From: Pegoplata infirma
Lineage: Eukaryota > Arthropoda > Insecta > Diptera > Anthomyiidae
Reading direction: 5' to 3'
Length of the DNA stretch: 64,000 nucleotides
Assembly (NCBI GenBank): GCA_963921195.1
Contig: OY992540.1
Span: 23,572,262 to 23,636,261 of the forward strand
Shown here: positions 46,083-57,351 of the stretch, piece by piece
Position numbering within the stretch: the stretch's first letter is position 1
Layout: each line of letters begins with the position of its first letter
Position numbers and translations under genes: made by a program
Notes under the pieces: model-generated
What the model saw: the letters and a program-made list of their open reading frames with translations, nothing else
Databases searched by the model: none
What the model was told of the DNA's origin: nothing

Positions 46083-48487
46083 AAAGTTTAAAAATTTGGG
46101 AAAAATAAGAAGTTGAAATTTTTTTAATACAGTTTGTAAATACATCAACACTATTACCAACAATTTTCAGGAAATACAAACAATATTTAAAAAATTTACA
46201 AATACATTTCAGAAATCAGCATTTATTTATATTTGAAAAATGTCCAATTTTATTTCACAAAATACTAAATATGTTTTAGAAACTTCTTTATACATATGTT
46301 CCAAAAATTTGATTTTCCGAAATTTGTATTTAAGAAATTTCCATTTAAAAATACATTTTAACATTTTTTTTAAGTTTTAAAAAATTTCAATTACTTATAA
46401 GTAGGAATAAGATTTTCATGCACTAAAAAATCGAAAATGTGCTCTTAAAATAAAGATTTAAGCTAAATTTTTTCAGAAAGATTTAAGCAAAATTTTTTCA
46501 GAAATTTAAACAATCTATAAAAAAAAATGAAAAATATTTTTTTTATTTACAAAATATTTTTATAGAATTTAATATAGTTTTTGAAAACATAATTTTCAAA
46601 TTTTGCTAATTTATACCAAACTATGCAAAAATATGCACTTAAAAATTGGAAATACCCTAGTAAAAATATTATGCTAATTCTACTAAATAGATCTAATTTG
46701 ATCCGTAAAATGGTTGTATCAAATAATATCTAATTGTATTACTTTAGATCAAAAAATATAAAAATTGATACAATTTGATCCTGAATTTGGTCAAATCTAA
46801 TTATATCAAATTGATCTTATAATATCTTTTTTTATACAATTTGATGAGCAAAACCAAAATACGAATCTAATCATATATGTAGCAATATCTAACCATATAA
46901 AGTGTATCAACCGTATCAAAATGATAGATATTATTTTATATTAACTTTTTTGGTCGTTTTCGTTTTTGGACTATGGGCAAAAAAAAAATGCATTGAAATC
47001 ACATCCCGAATTATAAGAATTCGGAAAAAAATTGTAATTAAAAAAACTTCCGAAAACACATTCAGACAAACTTTAAAATATAAACAGTTAGATGTTTCTG
47101 AAATATAATTGTGTTTTTGAACGCAACTAGAAGTGTTTGAAGTAAAAATTTATGTTTCTTCTCTTTTTACATTGATATTTAATGAACAAAGTTTTAAAAA
47201 AAGTCTAAAAAAAAGCTAAAAAACAGCCAAAAAATTTTCAAAAAAAGCTAAAAAAAACCGGCTTAAAGCTAAATGCAAAGTTTTAAAAAAAGCTAAATCT
47301 AGCGGGAAAAAAGCTAAATTGGCAACGCTGTTGATGACACGCTTCATCATATTGATGACACTGTTTTATAGTATTGATACATAGGAAGTAAATTGTTATG
47401 ATTACTTCATATTGATGTAATTTTTTCATCAATATGAAAAAGCTTTTTCTTTAGCGTGGGTAAATTTGAAACTGAATGATAATTATCTTGAAAATTATTC
47501 TATGAGAATATCACGGTTGTAGTTTGTAAAAAAAAATTACCTCGAGCTAGAATAACGCTACTCAAAATATTTATAAAAATAATTTTTCTCTACATTATTT
47601 TTTAATTACATATTTTTATTTTTTCTAATCAAAAAGAAATTTCGCACGACCACCAGCAAAGATTTGTGTAAAATAAACAATACAATTAAGATTATTTAAA
47701 TGAACTAAGATGAACTTCTCTTTGTGTGTTTCATTGTATGATTTCCGAAATAGAATAAACATAATAAAAAAAAATAATTTAATAATATTATCAACTAATA
47801 AACAACGTAATCAAAAATACTTAATAAAACATATACGACTTATAAAGATCTAAATGTGGGATTGGAAACGAATTTTTTTGCCCCCCTTTTTTCATTAACA
47901 TTAAAAACAACAATAACAATAATACTTAATACTTAGTAAAAACAGCAACAATTTATCTATTTTAAATATTATAAAACGATAAGAACAACAACCACATAAG
48001 TATAATCAGCTGATAGATGGATGGAAAAATTGTGAAGTAGTAGTTGTAGTAGTAGCACGAGGCTAAACGATCCATTGAATAATATAATAATAAAACAACA
48101 ACAAAAATTAGCCCATATAATAATAATTATAAACTTTAACAACAAAAACAATGGCAACGTCTACAATTTAATGCACTTTTGAAAGAAACTGCAATATAGC
48201 AGCAACTGCAACAGCAACAACAGCAACAAGTAATGCAAACACACACAAAGTCAACAAACGCAAAACAACAATAATAAATAGCAAACTGTGTTCTTGTTTC
48301 TGCTTCTTCTTTTTCTTTTACAAAATGTATTTTATATTTTTAGTGTTAAACTGATAAGAATTAATTTTTGTTCGCATTTGCTCAAATTTCGAAGCAATAA
48401 ATATTTTATAAGAGAATTTATTTATTTTTTGTTTGTTCTTTATTTTATTGCAAGAGTATGAGTGTTTTGTAGAAAACTTATGCTCAA
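46083..48487. other. AT-rich non-coding DNA with simple repeats and lone repeat fragments
   Basis: 46640-46920 is dense in TTTGATACAATTTGAT-like words. 47322-47333 (TTGGCAACGCTG) looks like an unpaired hAT end. 47480-47570 carries the ACCTCGAGCTAGAATAA core. 47890-48290 holds AACAACAAAAAC and CAGCAACAACAGC words typical of fly non-coding DNA. No exon or RNA gene was found. Confidence 0.4.
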
Positions 48488-48749
48488 TGGTGTTGCCAGA
48501 TTTGAAGATTTGATTTAATAAATTTTTTAATAATGTTCATATACTCTACAGTAGACCGGTATTTTTTTGAATGGCAGAAAATGTTTTAATGTCCGCCAAA
48601 TTTGTATTCTCTTAGACCAAAAACTTTGACGCCAACCGGATTAAATTTACTAGTGGCGCCCGGCGATCAAAATTTTGGATTTTTGAACAAAAAAAATCTT
48701 AATAAAAAATAAAATTAATGAATAATAAAACACACCAACAAATGTTTAA

Positions 48750-49470
48750 CCCATAGACCAGAGTATACTTTTCAAAGGGTTTGACGAATCTGATCTCAGA
48801 ATTTGCCTTTCGCATTAGGTTTTCGAGATATTTTAGCTTAAAGTTGAAAAAAAAACGTTTTTTTTTTTTTGTTTTTTTGTTAATAGTTTACGTCAAACTC
48901 ACAGACATCTTGAAGTCATTATTTATTTCAATAAAATGATTTTTGAACTTTTTTGATATCTCTTCTATTTTCTGAGATATCGTATCAAACAGGTTCTCGT
49001 TGTAGTACGTAGCACGGACGATATCGTCAACGGACGATATCTCAGCAAATATAAAAGATATCTACACAATTCGAACAGCATTTTCTTTAATAAGGAATTA
49101 AAGCCTTATAAGAATGCCATAAAATAAAGAAGAAATATCGGAAAAGTCTATTCTATTTGCATTCATAGCAAAAATATCAAACTTCATGTGAAGATATCTT
49201 TGCGGTGGAACAAGATATTGCAAAGTTTAAACATTCATTTTTAAAGTAATTTGTGGGAGTTTTTGATAACATATCAGGATTTATAATTAAAAGTGGATTC
49301 ACGCTGTTATACCGTCACGAATATGTCGAAAAACAAACGTTTTTTTTTTTTCAATATTAAGTTAATATATCTTGAAAACCTGATGTGATGGGAAAATTCT
49401 GAGTACAGATTCCGATTCAGCGCAACTCAAACACTTAGGAAAGTATTCTCTTGTCCCGTGGTTTCTTTTT
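48750..49470. repeat. Inverted-arm block inside the hAT-ended element
   Basis: CCATAGACCAGAGTATACTT and GGTTTTCGAGATATTTT at the left have diverged inverse partners near 49365-49470 (ATCTTGAAAACCTG, AAGTATTCTCTTGTCCC). No frame is conserved between them. Confidence 0.5.
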
Positions 49471-49616
49471 TTTTTTAAATTTTGTCGGCCTATGTAATTT
49501 TAATTTTTGTAATCTTTCACCAGATTGTGAAAATTGTCTTTTATTCAACAAAAAGTGAATTATTATCCAAGTTACAAAGAAAAATTACCTTTTTCTAATA
49601 TTAAAAAAAAAAAAAA

Positions 49617-50400
49617 CAAGTAGAAAAGTTAAATAAGACTTGGCCGAATCTATGAATACCCTTCACAATGCCCTTTTTAACTGATAGTAAATTTTCTAAC
49701 GTGAAGAAAATAAAATTTTTGCTTAGAAATATTTTATTTTGTGTAAAATTTTGTATAATTTAAAAAAAAAAATAGTAAATTTGAGTGTAAAATTTTTTTT
49801 ATTGTATATTTTTTGTTTGTTTTAGTGTAAAAATATTTTTGAGTGACAAAAATACGTTGTAAAATATTTTTGTAAATTACCAATGTTTTTAAAACATGTT
49901 TAACCGGTTTTCAACACGTGAATTTAAGGTGAAACTAATCTGAAACTCACGGTTTTGCTAACTACTTGCGAACCACTGGACCGATTTGGCTGAAATTCAA
50001 CACGAACCAGGCCAGTGAAACGGAAAATATATCTGCCAAGCTTCAACATCCTCAGAATTATTTTTTATCTAGTAAATTCACGAAAAACCTTTGCCGAAAT
50101 TCAGTCTTTTGCTCATAACTTTTGAACCACTGGACCGATTTCGCTGGATTGCAATACCAACCTAACCAGGTAAATGCCCAACATATATGCCAAACTTCAG
50201 GAGCCCCCGTAAAGTCTTTCAAAAGGTAGCGTGTTTTCAACGGACAGACGGACGGACGGACATCACTAGACCGTCTTAAAATCAAACGAGGATCATGAAT
50301 ATATATACCTTATGTTGTCCTAGACCAATATTTCGAGGTGCTACAAACGGAATGACAAACTTATATATACCTTCTATCACTAGAGTGGAGGGTATAAAAA
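49617..50400 (-). repeat. Hairpin repeat family A, copy A5
   Basis: Starts CAAGTAGAAAAGTTAAATAA in an A run, has both TTGAACCACTGGACCGATTT-type blocks (one diverged) and ends TAGAGTGGAGGGTATAAAAA. The CGGA tract is short (near 50239). Confidence 0.75.
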
Positions 50401-50905
50401 ACAAGTAGGAGTGTAAAATTCGGCTGTGTCGAATCTTTTGGATCCTCCGACATGCAAAAAAAAAATTGCAGTCTTTTTCCTTTTTTTTGGAGGGGGGAGG
50501 TCTACCTTAGAAATATATGTGTAAAAAATCATTCGTATGCGACCCGAAAAAGAAATATATTTTCTAATCCCCAGGGTCCAAATGCAGGACTTTGAACTTA
50601 TTGTAGCATAAAAATGATGGATTTGTTAAACAAAAACACAAAAAATCAATTAAAAATATAGTGTTTTTTAGAGGTTGGTTTGGTTCTTCAAGGGGAAACT
50701 TTTTTCCCGCTGGTCCGATTTTGCTCATTTCCAAACTTAACCTGCCTAGAAACATGAGACATATTCGTGCCTGATTTCTGGAGTCTAGCTCTTTTATTTT
50801 GGAATGCATCGTGGTAACTACAGACGAACAGACCGATATTTTGATGCATTACACACGGAATGACAAAGTGAGTATACCCCCATACTGTATTTGAAGGGTA
50901 TAAAA
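50401..50905 (-). repeat. Hairpin repeat family C, copy C1, abutting A5
   Basis: Starts CAAGTAGGAGTGTAAAATTC with TTCGGCTGTGTCGAA, contains ATGCATTACACACGGAATGA, and ends TTGAAGGGTATAAAA. The junction with A5 shares one A run, giving a head-to-tail pair of different families. Confidence 0.65.
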
Positions 50906-50924
50906 TCAGTTGTGTGCATGTTAA

Positions 50925-51480
50925 TAGCATGCCACGCTAAAGTGGAATTTTTTCATCAACTTTGATTTTCCCAAGTGTTTGGTCAAATTTTTATCCTGCT
51001 AGACCTAAAATTTGTTAAATTCAGCCGTGGCACCCGGAAATCCAAGTAGTGGATTTGTGAAATTTTGTTTGGCTTTCAGTTTGTTTCAATCTGTATAAAA
51101 TAGTCAATGAAAAAAAAATTACGATTTTTTTTATTTAATGAACGTAGAAAAAACCACCATTTTTAAAATTTTTTTGACAAATTTCAAATGGAGATATCTG
51201 AAAAAAAGCATTCCAAAATTAATGAAAAATTAAGTGTAGCAAGATTTTTTTTTTTTAATTTTTTAATAATTTTCAAAAAATCCAAAACTTTAAAGGGCAC
51301 CATGGTCGTATTTGGCACAAATAAGTTTAAATAAAATATTGCCTTAAGCTTTATGAAAGGGTCAAGGAAAAGATTTTTTTTTAATTCTTGAACGTAGGAA
51401 AAAACCGCCATTTTTTTAAAATTTCAAATAGCGATATCTCGAAAACTGTTCAACCGATTTTATTATTCCTTACGCCTTTA
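50925..51480. repeat. Diverged interior of the TAGACTGG hAT family
   Basis: TTTTCCCAAGTGTTTGGTCA, CTAGACCTAAAATTTGT and GCACCCGGAAATCCAAG follow the order seen at 19990-20110. TTGCCTTAAGCTTTATGAAAG and GCGATATCTCGAAAAC match 20510-20600. No ends were found. Confidence 0.5.
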
Positions 51481-51539
51481 GTATAGACCTACCTTTAAGT
51501 ATACCGATCGACTAAGAATTACTTTTAGAGTCGATTTAG

Positions 51540-51880
51540 CTATGCCCATCCGTCTGTCCCTCCTTCTGACCACGTAAATAGTTTAAGCACGTTACAAGTA
51601 GCAATTTTCAATCAATTTACTTGGAAATTAAAACTTAAATATCTTTTTGCCCAAGGATGAAGCTAAATGAAATTGGAAAAAATCGGACCATGTTAAGACC
51701 CCATACAAACGCCCCTTTTAAATATGTATCATTTTGAAATTTGCAGGTTCTCTTATTTTGTATGCACAAACTTTAAAGAAATCGGATTAGTCCTTCTTTT
51801 AGTCTCCATACAAACCACCCTCCCGATTTTTCTAAGTTTTTTCCAAGAACATATTTTGATCGTATAGTGTTTTATATTAA
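51540..51880. repeat. Dispersed repeat family G, copy near 51.7 kb
   Basis: Contains GCACGTTACAAGTAGCAATT, GAAATTGGAAAAAATCGGACC and CTCCATACAAACCACCCTCC, in the same order as 9170-9725. Confidence 0.5.
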
Positions 51881-51937
51881 TTTTCATATGACCCCATATT
51901 TTTCTAAGTTTTTTCCAAGCACAACTTTTTTATCATA

Positions 51938-53186
51938 TGGGTGAAATCAAAAAATGTCAGTGTTTTTGAGCCAAAATTGTACAAACAAAAAATTGTAATT
52001 TTTGGTGAATTTTTTTATTAAAATCGATATGTTACATCACTACTAATATAACTATAAAAAATCTCTTCTACAAATTGTTTCAAACAAATTTTATCGACAA
52101 TTTTATGATTTTTTCGGAGACGGAGTTTACATTCACCGTAGAAAAATACATTAAATTTTTTGAATTTTTTTTGAAAACATTTTATTGTTATTTAAAAAAC
52201 TTATTTATGTAATTGCTAACAATTTTTGTAATTAGGATTTTTTTCTTGTTTTTGTTATTAAAGATTTTACAATTATTGTTTTTAACAGGATTTTTCTCAG
52301 GAAATGTAAAATAAAATTTATTTTTTTTTCTGCTAAAATGAATTTTTTACTTTTTGAAATGGCTAGCGTTAATATTTTCATCGGTTTTAACAACTACATA
52401 AAGTTTTTTATTGCTATCTGCAAAAAAAAAGTGGACGGAGTTTACAGCGACGGAGTTAACATTTCGTCACTTCATGCCCTTTTTTTCAAAAACTATTTGT
52501 CGGAAATTGGTTTCCGAAAAAAAATAATTAGATATCAACTAGATACGTCAAAATATGACGATATTTCAGATACACGCTAAGTAGTTTTGTTGTAAACGTG
52601 GAGACGGAGTTTACAGCATTTTTCATTTATGATTTAGCTTTTCATACCGGGAAATTAATATGCAATGAAAAAACTTGAAACCAATGATGCACAATTATAT
52701 TTTATAGCCTCGCGTTTAAAAAATGGGGCAATAACGTATTATTTTGCTAAAAATAATACGTCAAAAACAACAAAATTGGCGGGTTCCACAATGTCGAAAA
52801 AAAGTGTCGAAAAATCGTTTCACAATTGAAGCCGTGTTTGCATGGGTAAAAGAGATAGTTATGGCAATATAAAAAAAAAAATTAAAAACGTCAACATTCC
52901 CTCTTTAAAAATGTAGTCAATTATTAAGCTCTTGGTTTATTGGTTTTTAAGATATAACCGGTTAAAGTTTAGAAACTGAAATGGTTATTGGCGACGGAGT
53001 TTACATTTGGCCTACAAAAATGAAAATAACTTGTTTAAAATAGCTTATTAATATCAAGAATGTTGTTAGTTATGTATAACCGCAATGTATATGACGTTGT
53101 ACAAAAGAAAATACGCGAATTCTTTACCCAATGTATGAGATATTACACGATTACATGGTTTGGTTGACATTTTTTGATTTCACCCA
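51938..53186. mobile_element. TA-flanked element with TGGGTGAAATCAAAAAATG ends
   Basis: A perfect terminal inverted repeat of at least 22 bp, TA at 51936-51937 and 53187-53188, and five same-strand GACGGAGTTTACA motifs. The plus frame at 52338-52580 has no recognisable domain. The ends suggest a Tc1/mariner-type non-autonomous element. Confidence 0.8.
52119..53005 (+). repeat. Five spaced direct copies of GACGGAGTTTACA
   Basis: Copies at 52119, 52434, 52449 (GACGGAGTTAACA), 52603 and 52993, all on the plus strand. The GC-rich core stands out against the AT-rich surroundings. Possible transposase or host-factor binding sites; function unknown. Confidence 0.8.
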
Positions 53187-53947
53187 TATATATTTTCTAA
53201 GTGTTTTATATAAAATTTAACATGACTACATTTTTTGAAATTTTTTTCAAGAACAACTTATTTTTATTATTATAATTTTTCAACTTTCCGATTTATAAAA
53301 TTGTATAAATTTTAATATAATTAGATATAATTTTATATCATCGAATTAGACCAAAACTCGTATCGAAGTCGATATAAAGTTATATAAACTGATATTATAA
53401 GATAATATTCGATCAAATCTTATGAAACCATTTTTCGTATAAGATTGTATCAAAATAGACACGAGCCCATATTAAATTATATATTGGGTCATATAATTTT
53501 TTTTACTCGGGTACCTTTACATATACAGCTTGTATTATATACGAACAATGTACATTGTATATACAGATTGTCAATTTGCTAAATACTCTTGACGAATTCC
53601 GAACCAATGACCAAACCAATCAATTTAAAACAAACATTTTTATAAATAGTTTCTTGAAAATTGTTACTTTGACAATATCATCGTAATGATTAGTAAAAGA
53701 AATATGACCTTGAGCTAGAATAATCTTTCTCAAAATAAATTTAAATAATTTTTATTTTTTTTTTCCTCCAAGAATCATATTAATTTTCTTTTTTCGAGCA
53801 ATAGAACAAACTTATTTTTTTACATGAGATTTCAGAACTCCGAGCAGTTTGAAACTGTCAATTAAAATCCTTAAATTGTATTTTGAAAATTTTTAGTTTC
53901 ATAATTGGAATTAAAACGAAAATATTTCTGGCAACACTAATGCTCAA

Positions 53948-55051
53948 AAATTTACAATCTTATACTCGCTCATTCATTGTACATACTACGAAGTACTAAT
54001 AATCATAATTATCAATGATAATTGTTTTAATTTATAAATTGTACTTACTAACTACCCAATGCGATTTAGCATGTTAGCAACTGATACCAAACTGATATGC
54101 TATTTAATTCAATATACATGTGTAGGTATTTATTAATGTATTTGTTTAATCATGTTTAATACAAATTTTTGTTCAATACTCTCACTCTCAAATCAAATGA
54201 AACAAAAATTAAACAAAATATATATTCCTTTATTTTCATCGAGTCTAAATCATATGAATTTCAGTTCTTAATCGGCGTCTACTCACGCTGCACACAATAT
54301 CAGAAAAAAATTATAATTATTTAAAAAAAAATTAACTTATTTGAATTAATTTAAATAAATAAAAAATACAATTTCATAGAATTCAAATTAAAATTTTTTT
54401 TAATAAACAAAAATATTATTAAAAATAAACTAAAATAAAATTAGATTAAAGTGATGAGAAATAAAATATTGTTTAACTATTTAATATTTGTTGAATAAAT
54501 TATCAAATATTTCTATTAAAAAAAAGTGTTAATTTATTAAAATTATAGTGTGAACAATTTTAAAATTCAACGCTCTATTTCTAAAATTTCATAATTTTTC
54601 TCATACATGTGTTGTTAATTTTGGTTAAAAGTGATTTTTTTTTATACATAAATATTTTGAAAATAAAACAAAAAATAAATGTTTATTTAAATTGTAAAAA
54701 AAAAAAAAACAAAACAAAGGCAGAAAAATAAAACTATTTAACAAAACGTACATTTTTACATTGTAAATATAAACAATTAAGATTACAGCACTGGAGTGAA
54801 GGTAATTATAAACAAAACTGTTACAAATATAAATAATTATATATGTAAATAAAAAAAATTATTAATAAAATATATTTGTTTTAATGAGTGCAAAAAAAAC
54901 TTTGTAAATTTTATAAAATGTGTGAATTTTGGAAATTTTTTAACACTTACGCAGTCTTAAATATTACCCAATTCTTTAATTTCAGTTTGAATTTTTAAAA
55001 GATTTCGAAAAAATTTATATTAAAATTCGAAAAAAATATATACCTTGCAAT
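53948..55051. other. AT-rich non-coding stretch
   Basis: Mostly AAATAATT-type sequence with no gene, RNA or closed inverted repeat. Likely host spacer between the two large hAT elements. Its last eight bases (55044-55051) are the left target duplication of the next element. Confidence 0.45.
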
Positions 55052-55329
55052 CAAACCTGTAAAATACTTAAGTATTTATTTACTTATGTTATATTTTTTC
55101 AAGTATTTTTGTATTTTTACTTGAACATTTCAAGTACAAGTATATTTTTACTTACTTGAATAAATTTTCAAGTAAGTAAAAAAATACTTGTACTTGAAAT
55201 GTTCAAGTATAAATATTTTGTATTTACTTGAAAACAAGTTCAAGTAAGTAAGTATATTTTTACTTGCAACAATATTTGTTCAAATAAAATACTTGACTAC
55301 AAATTTGTTTAAGTAAAATACTTGGAAAC

Positions 55330-57351
55330 ATTTTCTTCAAGTAAAAAAGACCAAAAAATGTTTTTAAATTTATTTTTTAAACAAAAATGTTTCCATATAA
55401 AATATTTTATTTGAGCAACATGTTTACAAACTACTTTTTTTAATTTCTTTAATCCCTACTAAGAAGGGAGTAAAATGAGTCTACAACATTAAGATTTTTC
55501 ATTGAAGATCTCCAGAGTACATGTAATCGTAAGACCTTTTGTACATTGCCATTGAAAAAATAAAACGAAAGATGCCGTAGAAGAATAAACATCCTCAACA
55601 AAGAAGTTTTTTTAGTTCCGTTCGGATTTGGAATAAGTGGTTCACTCGTAAAATGCAAACCGAATATTTTTTTTTAAAATGAAACCACTTCTATGCAATT
55701 TAATTCCAAATTTATCTTTAAAAGTTATTTCATTCCGAAAATAATTTTCCTTTTTCGTTATACAGATAAAACACTTAGTCCAAATCCGAACGGAATTGAG
55801 TCTGTTACATGCCCCTTAAAACATAAAATTTGACATGTGGTATTATCCAGCATGGAAGAAAACCTCAGAAAAAGATATTTTTAAGAAATACATTTTAGCA
55901 GCGTACACATAATGTTTTTCATTAAAAGCCACTTTTATTGTTAAAAACTGTTTATTTAAAAGATTATTTTTTTTTTCAATTTAACATATCATTACCAACA
56001 ATAACAATAATAATTAAAACAAATTTAAATAATAATTAAAAATAAGAACAAAAAAATTATTTTTCTACGACATTTGAATAACTGTTGTGTTTTTTAAATA
56101 CAAGAATATCATACATAGTACTACTTAAATAAATGACTAAAATTGACGGTTCCACTGGCATTATTTTGAATATAATGATGACATTACAAATGCTAATTAT
56201 TAAAAATTTCATTGGGATTAATAAATGCTTTAATGAAAATAAAGAATTAACAATATTAAATGTCTTTTTTTACGTCGGCGTGTTGTTTACTATGTGAAAA
56301 GTATTTTTTTTTTTATTTTTGGTTAAACTTTGAAATGTCTATATCTCGAAAACTAAGCCAGATAGAAAAAAAACGCAGGACATTTTTGGTTTTTAGAATT
56401 ACCATAGTTTGGTCGGTCCTCTTCATATGTGTGGACTCTTATGGGTCCAAATTTTTAATTAAAAAAAATGGCACTTCCGAAAATTTTAAAATTCACATAA
56501 CTCGCTAAATTGATTCCAAATGTTGGTCAGTTTAGCGTTATCTTGGTTACTCAGCAATACCTTAAAAATGGTAACGGTTGTAAAATGCATTACAATGCAA
56601 AAACGATTATTTTTCCCCTATTAGGTAATATCTTACTTAACCCTATACTGGATTAATGATTTTTACAGAAAAGTATTGCATATGGTAAGTGGTAGGAAAT
56701 AAATAATAAATATTTTTGTGGCTTTGTATTACATGATAATGCATTACATAACCGTGACCATTTTAAAAGTTTCGCTGGGTAGTTTTGCAGGTACAGAAAT
56801 TAAGGAGCCCAATAGGATATTTTGAATTTTAGAAACTGAGTCACTAAAAAACGTTTACTCTGAGGGCTTTTGAGTATTTGACGAACGAGTTCTAGAGAAC
56901 ATGAGCTACAAAAATGTTTTTGGACTTTTTATTGTGTTGGAAATATTTACCAAGATATGAGCACTTTTAAAATTTTGGGAATGCCAAATTTTTTGGATTC
57001 AAAGTTAGGACCTATTGGGGTCCACACATGTGAAAAATACTGGAAAAACTATGGTGATTCTAAGAACCAAAAACCCGCTCCATTTTGCTATATATGGCTT
57101 TTGAGATATCGCCATTTTAAGTTTAAAAAAATATTTATTGTAAACAAATGCTCTTTTTATCAATTGTAAATATATTTTTAGGCATTTGTGCGGTTTAATA
57201 AGCGTTAGTGCAAATAATGCCAATGCCAAACAATTTCATTGTCATTAAATGCTAACGTTTTTTTGGTAGTTAGTACTAATGCCAATGAAAATTCAATGCC
57301 AATTAAAAATTCCCATGTATGACGAATATTAATTTTTTGCTAAATGCAGTA
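55330..57351. other. 3' non-coding part of the hAT element
   Basis: About 2 kb between the left sub-terminal repeats and the transposase stop codon. It holds one MITE (56550-56779). An inverse pair (TTCCGTTCGGATTTGG near 55617 and CCAAATCCGAACGGAA near 55780) and two blocks with GAGATATCGCC or TATCTCGAAAA words near 56340 and 57110 are also present. No second gene is recognised; frames are short. Confidence 0.55.
56550..56779. mobile_element. 230-bp CTCAGC/CCCAGC MITE inside the hAT element
   Basis: The left end CTCAGCAATACCTTAAAAAT and right end, inverted, CCCAGCGAAACTTTTAAAAT are flanked by TA. Relative of 40889-41120. It lies downstream of the transposase stop and does not affect coding. 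Confidence 0.7.

Larger units (their letters stand above)
48488..53939. mobile_element. 5.45 kb hAT-ended element with perfect TSD, filled with insertions
   Basis: Ends TGGTGTTGCCAGATTTG and, inverted, TAGTGTTGCCAGAAATA, with ATGCTCAA at 48480-48487 and 53940-53947. It contains a TAGACCGG-type fragment (48549-48690), an inverse-armed block (48750-49470), hairpin repeats A5 and C1, family G (51540-51880) and a TA-flanked element. No transposase frame remains. The claim rests on the TSD and terminal match. Confidence 0.7.

Noticed and set aside
52338..52580. 80-residue plus frame in the TA-flanked element
   Set aside because: No recognisable domain and AT-driven composition; the GACGGAGTTTACA motifs lie both in and outside it.
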